Made by a program: the position numbers and the translations under genes | The notes under the pieces: generated by a model | What the model was told of the DNA's origin: nothing | Seen by the model: the letters and a program-made list of their open reading frames with translations, nothing else | Databases searched by the model: none | Shown: positions 1 through 6,215 of the stretch, piece by piece | Layout: each line of letters begins with the position of its first letter | Position numbering within the stretch: position 1 is the stretch's first letter | From: a virus | IMG/VR virus record: IMGVR_UViG_3300037342_000049 | Location: 1 to 37,301 of that record | Direction: 5' to 3' (one strand) | Length of the DNA: 37,301 nucleotides

Positions 1-127
1 ATATATAAATTTTCATTTTAATTAAGGAAGTGTTTGCATTTTAATTAGGAATCTTTAATATTGATCTCGTACGAAATCTAATTAAAGACTCCTAAGGCAA
101 AGTGTCGCAAACACTTCCTTAAAAGTT
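1..127. repeat. Left copy of the 127-bp contig overlap (circular junction)
   Basis: Bases 1-127 are identical to 37175-37301. An exact direct repeat at both ends of a contig is the signature of a circular or circularly permuted molecule. 127 is also a common assembler k-mer length, so the exact size is probably an assembly artefact and not a biological terminal repeat. The unique genome would be 37174 bp. Confidence 0.95.
21..121. repeat. Nested imperfect palindrome, about 100 bp, at the genome junction
   Basis: The outer arms TTAAGGAAGTGTTTGC (21-36) and GCAAACACTTCCTTAA (106-121) are perfect 16-bp inverted repeats. The inner arms TTAGGAATCTTTAAT and ATTAAAGACTCCTAA match at 14 of 15 positions. 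The centre is the self-complementary TCGTACGA (67-74). All three layers share one axis near base 70.5, so the element could extrude a long cruciform or act as a large dyad binding site. On the circle it lies just upstream of the replication-initiator-like gene (36236-37159) and downstream of the 191-692 regulator operon. An origin, an operator or a terminator are all possible; the sequence does not decide. Confidence 0.75.
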
Positions 128-129
128 AA

Positions 130-172
130 ACACCCTAGCAGACAATCCGAAAGAGTGCCTGCTAGGGTGTAC
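130..172 (-). terminator. Rho-independent, probably bidirectional terminator
   Basis: ACACCCTAGCAG (130-141) pairs perfectly with CTGCTAGGGTGT (160-171), giving a 12-bp stem. It is flanked by T-rich tracts on both sides: ACTTTTTTC when read on + and TTTAACTTTT when read on -. It sits immediately after the stop of the leftward 191-466 gene, so its main job is probably to end that leftward transcript. Confidence 0.75.
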
Positions 173-190
173 TTTTTTCAGGATTTTTAA

Positions 191-466
191 TCAATCTTTT
201 TCGCACGCGCCATCTAATCCGCCGGTTTCTTCCAATGTGTCCCAAATTTTGAAGTTCGCGTCAGCTATTTTTACCATTTCTTGAAACATCTCCGCGCGAC
301 ATTCTTTGCGTATGACTTTGTGCACGATTATAAAGAACGAGGTACTTAAGATTTTGAGGATTCTGTTATTATCATGTGGATAAAGATTTTTTAGCAAAGT
401 CAGCACAGTATTAATATCACTGAAACAAACTCCTTCTTCATCAGTCTTTGTTAAGTTTAACTTCAT
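191..466 (-). CDS. Hypothetical protein, partner of the Cro-like regulator
   Basis: This is a 91-residue protein I do not recognise. It is mainly helical with a hydrophobic middle (around ILSTSFFIIVHKVI) that is too mixed to be a sure membrane segment, and an acidic C-terminus. The start is supported by an AAGGAGCGAAAA ribosome site ahead of the ATG. It overlaps the end of the upstream HTH gene by 26 bases, so the two are co-transcribed and probably translationally coupled, and they share the terminator at 130-172. A small regulator or a toxin-like partner of the HTH protein are both possible, but neither is shown by any motif. Confidence 0.75.
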   Translation of the reverse strand: MKLNLTKTDEEGVCFSDINTVLTLLKNLYPHDNNRILKILSTSFFIIVHKVIRKECRAEMFQEMVKIADANFKIWDTLEETGGLDGACEKD

Positions 467-692
467 TTTTCGCTCCTTTTTTTCTTGAAATTCCGTTTTT
501 AATCATCTCCCAAGCTAGGACTTCGCCGCGGGTAAGCTGCTCAACTTTCATCGCTAATTTAAAAGAGGGTCTATAACCCATTTTGAGCTGATATATGCGA
601 GTCACAGAAGAGCCCAAATCCTCAGCGAATTTCTTAATAGAAAAATCTTTATTTTTTTTCTTTTCAAAATGTATCCAATCGTTTATGTCCAT
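441..692 (-). CDS. Cro/YdaS-like helix-turn-helix regulator
   Basis: This 83-residue DNA-binding protein has a central helix-turn-helix (FAEDLGSSVTRIYQLKMG, roughly residues 20-37) followed by a third helix and a basic tail. The layout resembles Cro and YdaS-type phage repressors, including the closing pattern VEQLTRGEVLAWEM. An upstream in-frame ATG at 794 exists, but AAAAGGAGG lies 8 bases before the ATG at 692, so I choose that start. It diverges from the early rightward operon at 812. An inverted repeat at 742-764 touches both promoters, so the protein probably controls both directions, including its own gene. The family assignment comes from pattern, not from a search. Confidence 0.85.
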   Translation of the reverse strand: MDINDWIHFEKKKNKDFSIKKFAEDLGSSVTRIYQLKMGYRPSFKLAMKVEQLTRGEVLAWEMIKNGISRKKGAKNEVKLNKD

Positions 693-715
693 ATAGAGTG
701 CCTCCTTTTGCATCA

Positions 716-745
716 ATTGTAAATCGGGGCGAAAGTTTTTAGCAA
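716..745 (-). promoter_or_regulatory. Leftward promoter of the regulator gene
   Basis: On the minus strand TTGCTA (740-745) and TACAAT (716-721) are separated by 18 bases, close to the sigma70 consensus. The transcript would begin near 709 and run through the AGGAGG site into the gene starting at 692. The -35 box overlaps the left arm of the inverted repeat at 742-764. Confidence 0.55.
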
Positions 746-789
746 GAAGAATGTTTTTTCTTGCCTCAAATTGCACAAAATGATAACAT
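742..789 (+). promoter_or_regulatory. Candidate operator and rightward early promoter
   Basis: GCAAGAA (742-748) and TTCTTGC (758-764) form a 7-bp inverted repeat with a 9-base spacer, a typical size for a dimeric HTH repressor site. A rightward promoter can be drawn as TTGCCT (761-766), 17 bases, TAACAT (784-789), whose -35 overlaps the right arm. A protein bound here would touch both divergent promoters. The promoter boxes are weak matches. Confidence 0.4.
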
Positions 790-811
790 GGCAATATGAA
801 AGGAGCGTTGT

Positions 812-1021
812 ATGAGATTTAGAATTGAGAGAAAAAACGGCGAAATGTTTGCGATTCCTATGTGTCGCAATGCAGATTTGGCGTGCAAGTTTGCTAAAGC
901 AAAGTATCTAGACTGCGAGCAAGTGAAGATACTGCAAATGTTTGGCTTGCCGATCGCGGAACAGGATTTACACAAAGAAGATGTGCAATATTTTTATGTT
1001 AAAGGAGATAGACATGAGTAA
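812..1021 (+). CDS. Small early protein, first gene of the recombination operon
   Basis: This 69-residue protein has a good AAAGGAGC ribosome site before its ATG. It has no motif I recognise. It is the first gene after the divergent regulatory region, and its stop overlaps the start of the RecT-like gene, so it is the promoter-proximal early gene and likely translationally coupled to the annealing protein. Proteins in this place are often host-takeover or regulatory factors, but that is only context. Confidence 0.8.
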   Translation: MRFRIERKNGEMFAIPMCRNADLACKFAKAKYLDCEQVKILQMFGLPIAEQDLHKEDVQYFYVKGDRHE

Positions 1022-1913
1022 TGAAGTAGCAAAGATAGAACCGAAGGTTTTATCTGAGATGAGAAAAAATGTAATGACAATGCCTGAGGCTGGAGAGCTG
1101 ATTCAGTTTACGGAGACGGCAAAGTTGCTTTCGACGTGCCCGTATTATCAGAAGCTAGGGCCCGGCGGCGTGCTGGCTATTTGGTTAACCGCAAGAGAAA
1201 TGGGTCTACCACCCATGACTTGCTTAAATGGTGGCATGTACACCTTTTCCGGAGCTGTGACGCTATCGTCACAGATCATGAATATGATGATCGTGAAGGC
1301 GGGTCACCGAGTAGATATCTTGACGCTCAATGAAAATAAGTGCCATCTTCGTTTTCATCGGTCTGATAGATCGGGTGAAGTGTCGAACTTTGAGTATGAA
1401 TACACAATGGAGATGGCCCAAAACGCCGGCCTCGCGAATAAAGATAACTGGAAGAAAAACAAGCGTGACATGCTATTTAGCCGCGCTCTATCCGGTGGCG
1501 CTAGAAAGTTTATGCCCGATGTGATCATGAATGCCTATGTACACGGGGAGATAATTGAAGAAGATGAATCACCAAGATCGATTACTCAAAATAGTGATCA
1601 AAATCATATTCAAGTTAAAAATATTTGCAATGAGAGTTCAAATTCAGTATTGGAAAGCAAGGATAATGCGACAAAAGTTATACAGCCAATTTCTGAGATG
1701 GAAGCTGAAGAACTGGGACAAATAATGTCGCAATGCTCTCCCGAATTTAAGTCGCATATCGCGACTAATTTGCTAAAGAGATATAACTTCACCGCATATT
1801 CGGATTTGCCGCGGGCGACATTTGAGAAAGCTCTTGAGCAAGCGAAGGAAAACAAAGAGCAATACCAAGCGTCATTAAATGAATTGCAGGAGACGGCTGA
1901 TGTTCCATTTTGA
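1014..1913 (+). CDS. RecT-like single-strand annealing protein
   Basis: This 299-residue protein resembles the RecT family of phage annealing proteins, which load on single-stranded DNA and promote annealing in homologous recombination. What points there is the central stretch WLTAREMGLPPMTCLNGGMY, then a segment rich in SSQIMNMMI, an RSTG-like turn (RSDRSGE), and a K-rich segment before the closing helix ending at about residue 190. The last 100 residues are an acidic, low-complexity tail. The start at 1014 is set by AAAGGAGATAGAC; a longer frame from 942 lacks a site. A YqaJ-type exonuclease lies directly downstream, the usual partner of a RecT/Bet protein. Subfamily is uncertain without a profile search. 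Confidence 0.8.
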   Translation: MSNEVAKIEPKVLSEMRKNVMTMPEAGELIQFTETAKLLSTCPYYQKLGPGGVLAIWLTAREMGLPPMTCLNGGMYTFSGAVTLSSQIMNMMIVKAGHRVDILTLNENKCHLRFHRSDRSGEVSNFEYEYTMEMAQNAGLANKDNWKKNKRDMLFSRALSGGARKFMPDVIMNAYVHGEIIEEDESPRSITQNSDQNHIQVKNICNESSNSVLESKDNATKVIQPISEMEAEELGQIMSQCSPEFKSHIATNLLKRYNFTAYSDLPRATFEKALEQAKENKEQYQASLNELQETADVPF

Positions 1914-2046
1914 GCAAGAATTGGATAATGTGTCAAATGTTTTAGTGTCTGTTGAATTTCAGGGATTAACGCCACTAGAAACTTTGCTAAAAATATTTAA
2001 AGAAAATAAAAAATTTAATGAGGAAAACGCAAATGAAAGCATTTGA
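1900..2046 (+). CDS. Small protein bridging the annealing protein and exonuclease genes
   Basis: This 48-codon gene begins inside the end of the RecT-like gene after GCAGGAGACGGCTG, a usable ribosome site, and its last 14 bases overlap the exonuclease start. The product is acidic and then Lys/Asn-rich, probably one helix (LTPLETLLKIFKENKKFNEE). The double overlap suggests it mainly couples translation of the two neighbours. No family is recognised. Confidence 0.6.
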   Translation: MFHFEQELDNVSNVLVSVEFQGLTPLETLLKIFKENKKFNEENANESI

Positions 2047-2908
2047 AATAATACCGCTCCAGCAAAACACCAAGGAATGGCATAAATTTCGATTAGGAGG
2101 CATCGGCGCATCTGAAGCAAGCTCTGTGCTCGCTATTGATCCTTGGCGCACTCCTTGCCAACTATGGGAGCAAAAACTAGGACTTAGAGAAGGGGCAAAA
2201 GAAAATGACGCTATGAGGAGGGGAAAAGCTCTTGAGCCTGAAGCCCTGTCGAAGTTTATGGAAATTATTCAAATTCCAGTTGCTCCGCAAGTGTGCAAAA
2301 GCACCAGATGGTCGCATATGTTTGCAAGCATGGACGGGATGTCAGAGGACGGAAAAACGGCTGTAGAGATAAAATGTCCAGGGCTGCACACGCATATGAT
2401 AACTGTTAACGGCAAGGTTCCGGATTATTATATCCCCCAACTTAATCACCAAATGCAAGTGCTTCACTTGGATAAAATACATTATATGAGTTACTGCCCT
2501 GAATATGAAGATGCGCCTATCGTAATTCTAACACATTGCCGCGACGAGAGCGCAGACGATCTAGTTGCTAAAGAAGCTATTTTTTGGCAGAATGTCAAGA
2601 CTTTTACGCCGCCGGCTTTGACAGACAGGGATTATACTAAGCAATATGATGAACAGTTTGAGCACTGGGTCAAGGAGTATAAGAGACGCGATGAGCTAAT
2701 AAAAGCGCTTCAGAACGAGAAAGAAGGATTCAGGGCGCTTATGCTTGCAAGGGCTAAAGATAATTGCATAGAAGGAGCGGGTGTTCGAATTACACGCTAT
2801 GCAGTTAAAGGGAGAGTAGATATGGATCGGGTGAAGGAAGAGCTTTTGTCCGGCGTTGATCTAGAGCCTTATAGAAAGGAATCGACAATACAGTGGAGGA
2901 TTTCGTGA
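2033..2908 (+). CDS. YqaJ-type (lambda exonuclease family) recombination nuclease
   Basis: This 291-residue protein belongs by motif to the YqaJ viral recombinase family, a PD-(D/E)XK 5'-3' exonuclease that resects duplex ends for the annealing protein. Visible landmarks are GIGASEA near residues 24-30, RGKALEPEA at 63-71, the catalytic aspartate in SMDG (D101), the VEIKCP core (E112, K114) and the QLNHQMQVL helix near 136-144. The start at 2033 is preferred to the ATG at 2018 because GAGGAAAACGCAA lies just ahead. Together with the upstream RecT-like protein it forms a complete two-part recombination module, useful for replication or circularisation in a phage with no visible polymerase. Confidence 0.93.
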   Translation: MKAFEIIPLQQNTKEWHKFRLGGIGASEASSVLAIDPWRTPCQLWEQKLGLREGAKENDAMRRGKALEPEALSKFMEIIQIPVAPQVCKSTRWSHMFASMDGMSEDGKTAVEIKCPGLHTHMITVNGKVPDYYIPQLNHQMQVLHLDKIHYMSYCPEYEDAPIVILTHCRDESADDLVAKEAIFWQNVKTFTPPALTDRDYTKQYDEQFEHWVKEYKRRDELIKALQNEKEGFRALMLARAKDNCIEGAGVRITRYAVKGRVDMDRVKEELLSGVDLEPYRKESTIQWRIS

Positions 2909-3126
2909 CAGAAGAGTTTGTAATAAATTATCCTAATCCAAATGCAGAAACGATTTTCAACGTGAACATCAATGGGAAAAGTGAATGGGTGATGAAGATT
3001 ACGCGGAAGGGCATTTTCTTTAATCGAGAAAAATTTCCGGACGCCACTAGAGATGAATTTGCCAATTCTATAATAAGCATTTTGGAAACGCATTTGGCAG
3101 TAAAATTTAAAAAGAGGATTTCATGA
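2905..3126 (+). CDS. Hypothetical protein, GTG start
   Basis: This 73-residue protein reads cleanly as a short mixed alpha/beta domain (residues such as FNVNINGKSEWVMKITRKG suggest two beta strands). I do not recognise it. The GTG at 2905 overlaps the exonuclease stop by four bases (GTGA) and is preceded by GGAGG, so I prefer it to the GTG at 2893. It is translated with the recombination genes. Confidence 0.75.
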   Translation: MTEEFVINYPNPNAETIFNVNINGKSEWVMKITRKGIFFNREKFPDATRDEFANSIISILETHLAVKFKKRIS

Positions 3127-3314
3127 ATAAGGATTTAAAGCCATGTCCGTTTTGCGGGGGAGACGATATTCATTATGTTTGTAATTTTCCCACAGGGTTC
3201 TTTTCTTGCCAAGAGTGCAAGGCTGATGGCCCCCTTTTGCCTCGCAATGTATTATGGAATTCAGAAGAAGAAAAAATGCAAGAAGCTAAAAATTGGTGGA
3301 ACGGGAGGATTTAA
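3123..3314 (+). CDS. Lar-like restriction alleviation protein (zinc ribbon)
   Basis: This 63-residue protein has the Lar pattern: CPFCGG at residues 8-13, then CQEC about 20 residues on, GPL, and a closing WWNGR. The four cysteines would hold one zinc. Lar from the Rac prophage relieves type I restriction by modulating host restriction and modification. Most phage members are assigned by the motif only, so a direct role here is inferred. It overlaps the previous gene by ATGA and the next by one stop base. Confidence 0.85.
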   Translation: MNKDLKPCPFCGGDDIHYVCNFPTGFFSCQECKADGPLLPRNVLWNSEEEKMQEAKNWWNGRI

Positions 3315-3700
3315 TGAACTGGAAAAATAAAATTATGCAATATACTGCGACTGATGAAGCACTTTTGAAAAAGTCGCAGCGCAAATACAGCCAATATTAT
3401 GACAACATGGCACTGCTGAAATTCTCGATCTTTTTAGTCCCTATGCTGATTTACTGCCTTTGCGCTTACGCGAATGAAATCCATTGCCCCCATTGTGAAA
3501 ACCCAATAGAAATTCTTATAATGCGAGGCCCCCCTTCTTCCCCGGACGGGGTTTGGTGGCGATGTCATGTTTGTCATTCGCAAAATTGGAGCGAGAGTTG
3601 TGATTGGCAAGGATATTATTACTGCGGAAAGTGCGGGGAAAGGGCTATAAATCCGCAAAAGGTACCGAGCAACGGCTTTCCCGGAACGCCAAAGAGATGA
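3314..3700 (+). CDS. Membrane-anchored zinc-ribbon protein
   Basis: This 128-residue protein has an N-terminal charged helix, one clear hydrophobic segment (LLKFSIFLVPMLIYCLCAYA, about residues 34-53), then three Cys pairs: CPHC, CHVC and CGKC. The layout suggests a membrane anchor carrying one or two zinc ribbons, the last resembling a rubredoxin-like knuckle. The ATG at 3314 follows GGGAGGATTTA; the longer frame at 3293 begins inside the Lar gene without a site. Function unknown. Confidence 0.8.
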   Translation: MNWKNKIMQYTATDEALLKKSQRKYSQYYDNMALLKFSIFLVPMLIYCLCAYANEIHCPHCENPIEILIMRGPPSSPDGVWWRCHVCHSQNWSESCDWQGYYYCGKCGERAINPQKVPSNGFPGTPKR

Positions 3701-3861
3701 AGTGGACAAATATTATTCTTTATGTTTTTCAGTACATTGGATTAACCACAAGCGGCATGTGTGCAATGAAAGATAAAATGGAGGCAGCCATTTTATTCAT
3801 GTTATGGAGTATATTCATACAGATTTTGGCAATTACATCGGAAATTAGAGATAAATCATGA
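3697..3861 (+). CDS. Small membrane protein
   Basis: This 54-residue protein is largely hydrophobic, with two candidate membrane segments (IILYVFQYIGLTTSGM and AAILFMLWSIFIQILAI). The ATG overlaps the upstream stop as ATGA, and the gene ends in an ATGA overlap with the next, so translation is coupled. The longer frame from 3604 lies inside the previous gene. No family recognised. Confidence 0.7.
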   Translation: MKWTNIILYVFQYIGLTTSGMCAMKDKMEAAILFMLWSIFIQILAITSEIRDKS

Positions 3862-4106
3862 GTGCTGTTCAATTAGAATTATTTCCTGATTTTCATTCTG
3901 TGAATGAAAATATAGCTAAATACAAAGAGTCCTCTGATAAGGTCAGGCGCGGCGTTTTTGCTAAAGTTGGTGAATTAAAGAAAGAAATAGACACACTAAA
4001 AACGCGCGTAGAATCACTTGAGAATCATTTGCGTGACGTCACGCAAATGCTCGACAAGTTATTGGGGACGACTAAGGTCGTCGAATTCAAGCAAGAGGCG
4101 ATGTGA
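3858..4106 (+). CDS. Coiled-coil early protein
   Basis: This 82-residue protein has a heptad-rich middle (VGELKKEIDTLKTRVESLEN, about residues 36-55, and on to LLG), typical of a short dimeric or trimeric coiled coil. The N-terminal LELFPDF is reminiscent of a peptide motif used to bind partner proteins, but no partner is evident. Its ATG overlaps the previous stop by four bases. Confidence 0.75.
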   Translation: MSAVQLELFPDFHSVNENIAKYKESSDKVRRGVFAKVGELKKEIDTLKTRVESLENHLRDVTQMLDKLLGTTKVVEFKQEAM

Positions 4107-4426
4107 TGGAATGGTTTAAGCCATCTGAGAAGTTGCCTCCACAGGGAAAAAAGATACTTTACTTAGATAGAGGAGATATTTACGTTGTCCAGAGATACAA
4201 AGACCTATGGGTGCCGATTCCTTTTGTTGATTCAAAATATGCATTCTTTTCGCCTCCTGAATACTGGGCTAATATTACTGATTTACCGAATGGGCTCACG
4301 GGGAAGTTGCGGATTTTTTGTAATAAGGATAATACGATGTATTTTATAGATGAATTTGAAGAAAAATTCCCAGAGGAATATCAGATTTTTTATAACGCAA
4401 CAAAAAAAGCATGGGCGCAGAAATAA
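4106..4426 (+). CDS. DUF551-like protein, first copy
   Basis: This 106-residue protein opens with EWFKPSEKLPPQGKKILYLD, which fits the phage DUF551 pattern (W-x-x-x-x-x-LP-x-x-G-x-x-V/I-L). That family is small, common in phage early regions and has no known function. The ATG at 4106 sits after AAGAGGCG; a GTG one codon earlier is equally open. A second member follows at 4509, so this is a tandem pair of diverged paralogues. Confidence 0.75.
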   Translation: MEWFKPSEKLPPQGKKILYLDRGDIYVVQRYKDLWVPIPFVDSKYAFFSPPEYWANITDLPNGLTGKLRIFCNKDNTMYFIDEFEEKFPEEYQIFYNATKKAWAQK

Positions 4427-4508
4427 TGATAAAATGTTATTTCCAAAAAACACACTGAAAGATAGATCAGAAGGCTCGTTAACGCAACATAATAACCGGA
4501 ATCAGACT

Positions 4509-4742
4509 ATGGAATGGGTTAAGTGCAGTGAGAGACTTCCCGAAGTTGAGGGATATTATCTTATATTTTGCGATAATCGGCGATGTTTGGCTGAATATTA
4601 TCATTCGGTTTGGTATACGGGCGGCTTTATAGACGAGTGCGAAGGCGAAAGGGAAGTATTTAGTTCATTCGATTCTCTAAACGAATGGGTGCGAGAAAAA
4701 ACTACACACTGGAGGCCTCTTCCAGGCACACCAAAGGATTGA
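4509..4742 (+). CDS. DUF551-like protein, second copy
   Basis: This 77-residue protein begins EWVKCSERLPEVEGYYLIF and ends THWRPLPGTPKD, the DUF551 hallmarks at both ends (the closing THW-x-P-LP is typical). It is a diverged paralogue of the gene at 4106. The start is uncertain: no strong ribosome site precedes the ATG at 4509, and in-frame ATG codons at 4434 and 4350 are possible. I choose 4509 because similarity to the family begins there. Confidence 0.75.
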   Translation: MEWVKCSERLPEVEGYYLIFCDNRRCLAEYYHSVWYTGGFIDECEGEREVFSSFDSLNEWVREKTTHWRPLPGTPKD

Positions 4743-4743
4743 T

Positions 4744-4917
4744 ATGAATCTAAAGCCTTACATAAAGCATCTTAACACACATGGCGTTCTATCCTCATGC
4801 TTTCTAAGGAAGAAATTTAAATTAGAACATAAGGCAGCCATTGAGATATTACAAGGTATTGCAGACGGCTATTCCAACGTATATTTTAAAAATAAAAACC
4901 AAATAGAGGTAAGATGA
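4744..4917 (+). CDS. Small basic early protein
   Basis: This 57-codon gene lies one base after the DUF551 stop and ends in an ATGA overlap with the next gene, so it fits the operon exactly. The product is basic with a helical look (KFKLEHKAAIEILQGIADGY). Such small basic proteins can bind nucleic acid, but no motif is clear. Confidence 0.65.
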   Translation: MNLKPYIKHLNTHGVLSSCFLRKKFKLEHKAAIEILQGIADGYSNVYFKNKNQIEVR

Positions 4918-5159
4918 GTAAGCCAAGGACGCCCTTTGAATATCTACCAGGAAAAGAGAATCCTCAATTCCTAGAAGATGGGAAAAGAATATACAATGAT
5001 ATGAGAAGGAAGTATCCAAACGATACAATAGAAGATCTAGACAATATATTAAACGGCCTTTGCGCAGCTCTCACGTGTCTGATTGGTGCTAATGTTGAAA
5101 GCGATAACCGAAAGGTAATGATTCAACTCGTGCATAAGATCTTGAGCCAAAACCTATGA
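4914..5159 (+). CDS. Hypothetical early protein
   Basis: This 81-residue protein appears helical, with a conserved-looking end (ALTCLIGANVESDNRKVMIQ) and no known motif. It overlaps its neighbours by four bases on each side (ATGA), so it is translated as part of the early operon. No function is proposed. Confidence 0.75.
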   Translation: MSKPRTPFEYLPGKENPQFLEDGKRIYNDMRRKYPNDTIEDLDNILNGLCAALTCLIGANVESDNRKVMIQLVHKILSQNL

Positions 5160-5365
5160 CATTCATGACCCCGGATCAATTCTTTGCTTGGATGGAAGAA
5201 CAAAAATGCCGCCTATGCGATACTAAAGCTAAATGGTTTCCCTATGATCTGGGAAAAGCTTATTGTGACGAGCATTATCCTCTTAGGGAAGAAAAGGCTT
5301 TTGGAATTTGTGCCAGTCTTAATGATCGCGAGGGATCTTCTTGTGAGGATAAAAGCGAGCTTTGA
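5156..5365 (+). CDS. Small zinc-finger-like protein, last gene of the early operon
   Basis: This 69-residue protein contains CRLC and, after a short linker, YCDEHY, giving a CxxC...CxxH set that could bind one zinc. It starts in an ATGA overlap with the preceding gene. Its 3' end overlaps the 3' end of the leftward gene at 5319-6215 by 47 bases, so the early (+) and late (-) operons converge here. No hairpin terminator with a T-run is obvious in the overlap. Confidence 0.7.
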   Translation: MTFMTPDQFFAWMEEQKCRLCDTKAKWFPYDLGKAYCDEHYPLREEKAFGICASLNDREGSSCEDKSEL

Positions 5366-6215
5366 ATTCATCTCTTGGCATATATTTAGTAGGCATCCCA
5401 TACGAGTTTACTCTTGAGGCATGCCTCTCCTCGCATGTAAAATACCAGAGCCCATTTTCTTCAATCATCAGGACTTGAGCACAATGCTTATACCAACGCT
5501 TTAGGGAATCTTCACTTATTAAATTCCCTTCAAAATAGAATGAGTAATCGTACGAATTAGACGTACAGTTGCCAAAAACAAGCGCCGATGAATATCTATA
5601 AATGGTATACTGACTATTTTGAGCGTCACAAAATTGTAAAGCATCCAGTTGATATTTATCGTTTAGAAAATATCTTTTCAAATCCACGTCCCACAAATAC
5701 CAGTCGTTATTTTGTTTTACCTCAATAAGTGTATGGCCGTTATCGTAACTATTCCAAGGATCGAGTGTAAGGAAGAGGACAATTCGGCTCTGAATGTTAT
5801 ATGAATTCAATATGGCTTGATAAAAATACGAAGCGCTTCCGCATATCATTTGGATTTTACGCGTCTCAGCAATCTTCATCTTATCTGAAAAGCTTTTCTG
5901 GTCGTCCTCATATCCATGCCAATGCACCCATGCCAGGCTTTTCATGAGTGTGAGAAAATTTTTGTTATAGACAACCCTTTGAATGTGAGACTTTCCTATA
6001 TCACCAATCCTATAAACGCCCTCCCTGCTCATATCGTAGTGAATTCCTTGATGAATATATGTTCCCGGAGGAATGATCAACGAATTATGTAAAGGATACT
6101 GAGCTTGTTTTACCGTTTTAAGTGTAGTACAGTTATCGCCGCTAACAAAGTAGGCAAAATCATGAGACAAAAGAGGAGTAGAAAATAAAAAAAAAATCAG
6201 GAAGTATTTAATCAT
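5319..6215 (-). CDS. Secreted transglutaminase-like cysteine protein
   Basis: This 298-residue protein starts with a short Lys and a hydrophobic stretch (YFLIFFLFSTPLLS), a probable Sec signal peptide. The middle matches the transglutaminase-like core: a nucleophile in MICGSASYFYQAIL (C125), then GHTLIEV (H161), then WYLWDVD (D176), in the usual C-H-D order and spacing. Such domains act as proteases, peptide or isopeptide hydrolases, or crosslinkers. It is the last gene of the late operon and its ATG overlaps the tailspike stop (ATGA). A role in envelope breakdown, lysis or modification of a surface protein is possible. No cell-wall binding domain is visible. The triad is seen in the sequence; the activity is inferred. 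Confidence 0.75.
   Translation of the reverse strand: MIKYFLIFFLFSTPLLSHDFAYFVSGDNCTTLKTVKQAQYPLHNSLIIPPGTYIHQGIHYDMSREGVYRIGDIGKSHIQRVVYNKNFLTLMKSLAWVHWHGYEDDQKSFSDKMKIAETRKIQMICGSASYFYQAILNSYNIQSRIVLFLTLDPWNSYDNGHTLIEVKQNNDWYLWDVDLKRYFLNDKYQLDALQFCDAQNSQYTIYRYSSALVFGNCTSNSYDYSFYFEGNLISEDSLKRWYKHCAQVLMIEENGLWYFTCEERHASRVNSYGMPTKYMPRDEFKARFYPHKKIPRDH

Noticed and set aside
1-127. True direct terminal repeat, or hairpin telomeres of an N15-like phage
   Set aside because: The length equals a common k-mer, the copies are direct and not inverted, and no protelomerase gene is visible.
2018-2032. Upstream ATG for the exonuclease at 2018
   Set aside because: The GAGGAAAA ribosome site lies between it and the ATG at 2033, which fits the second start.
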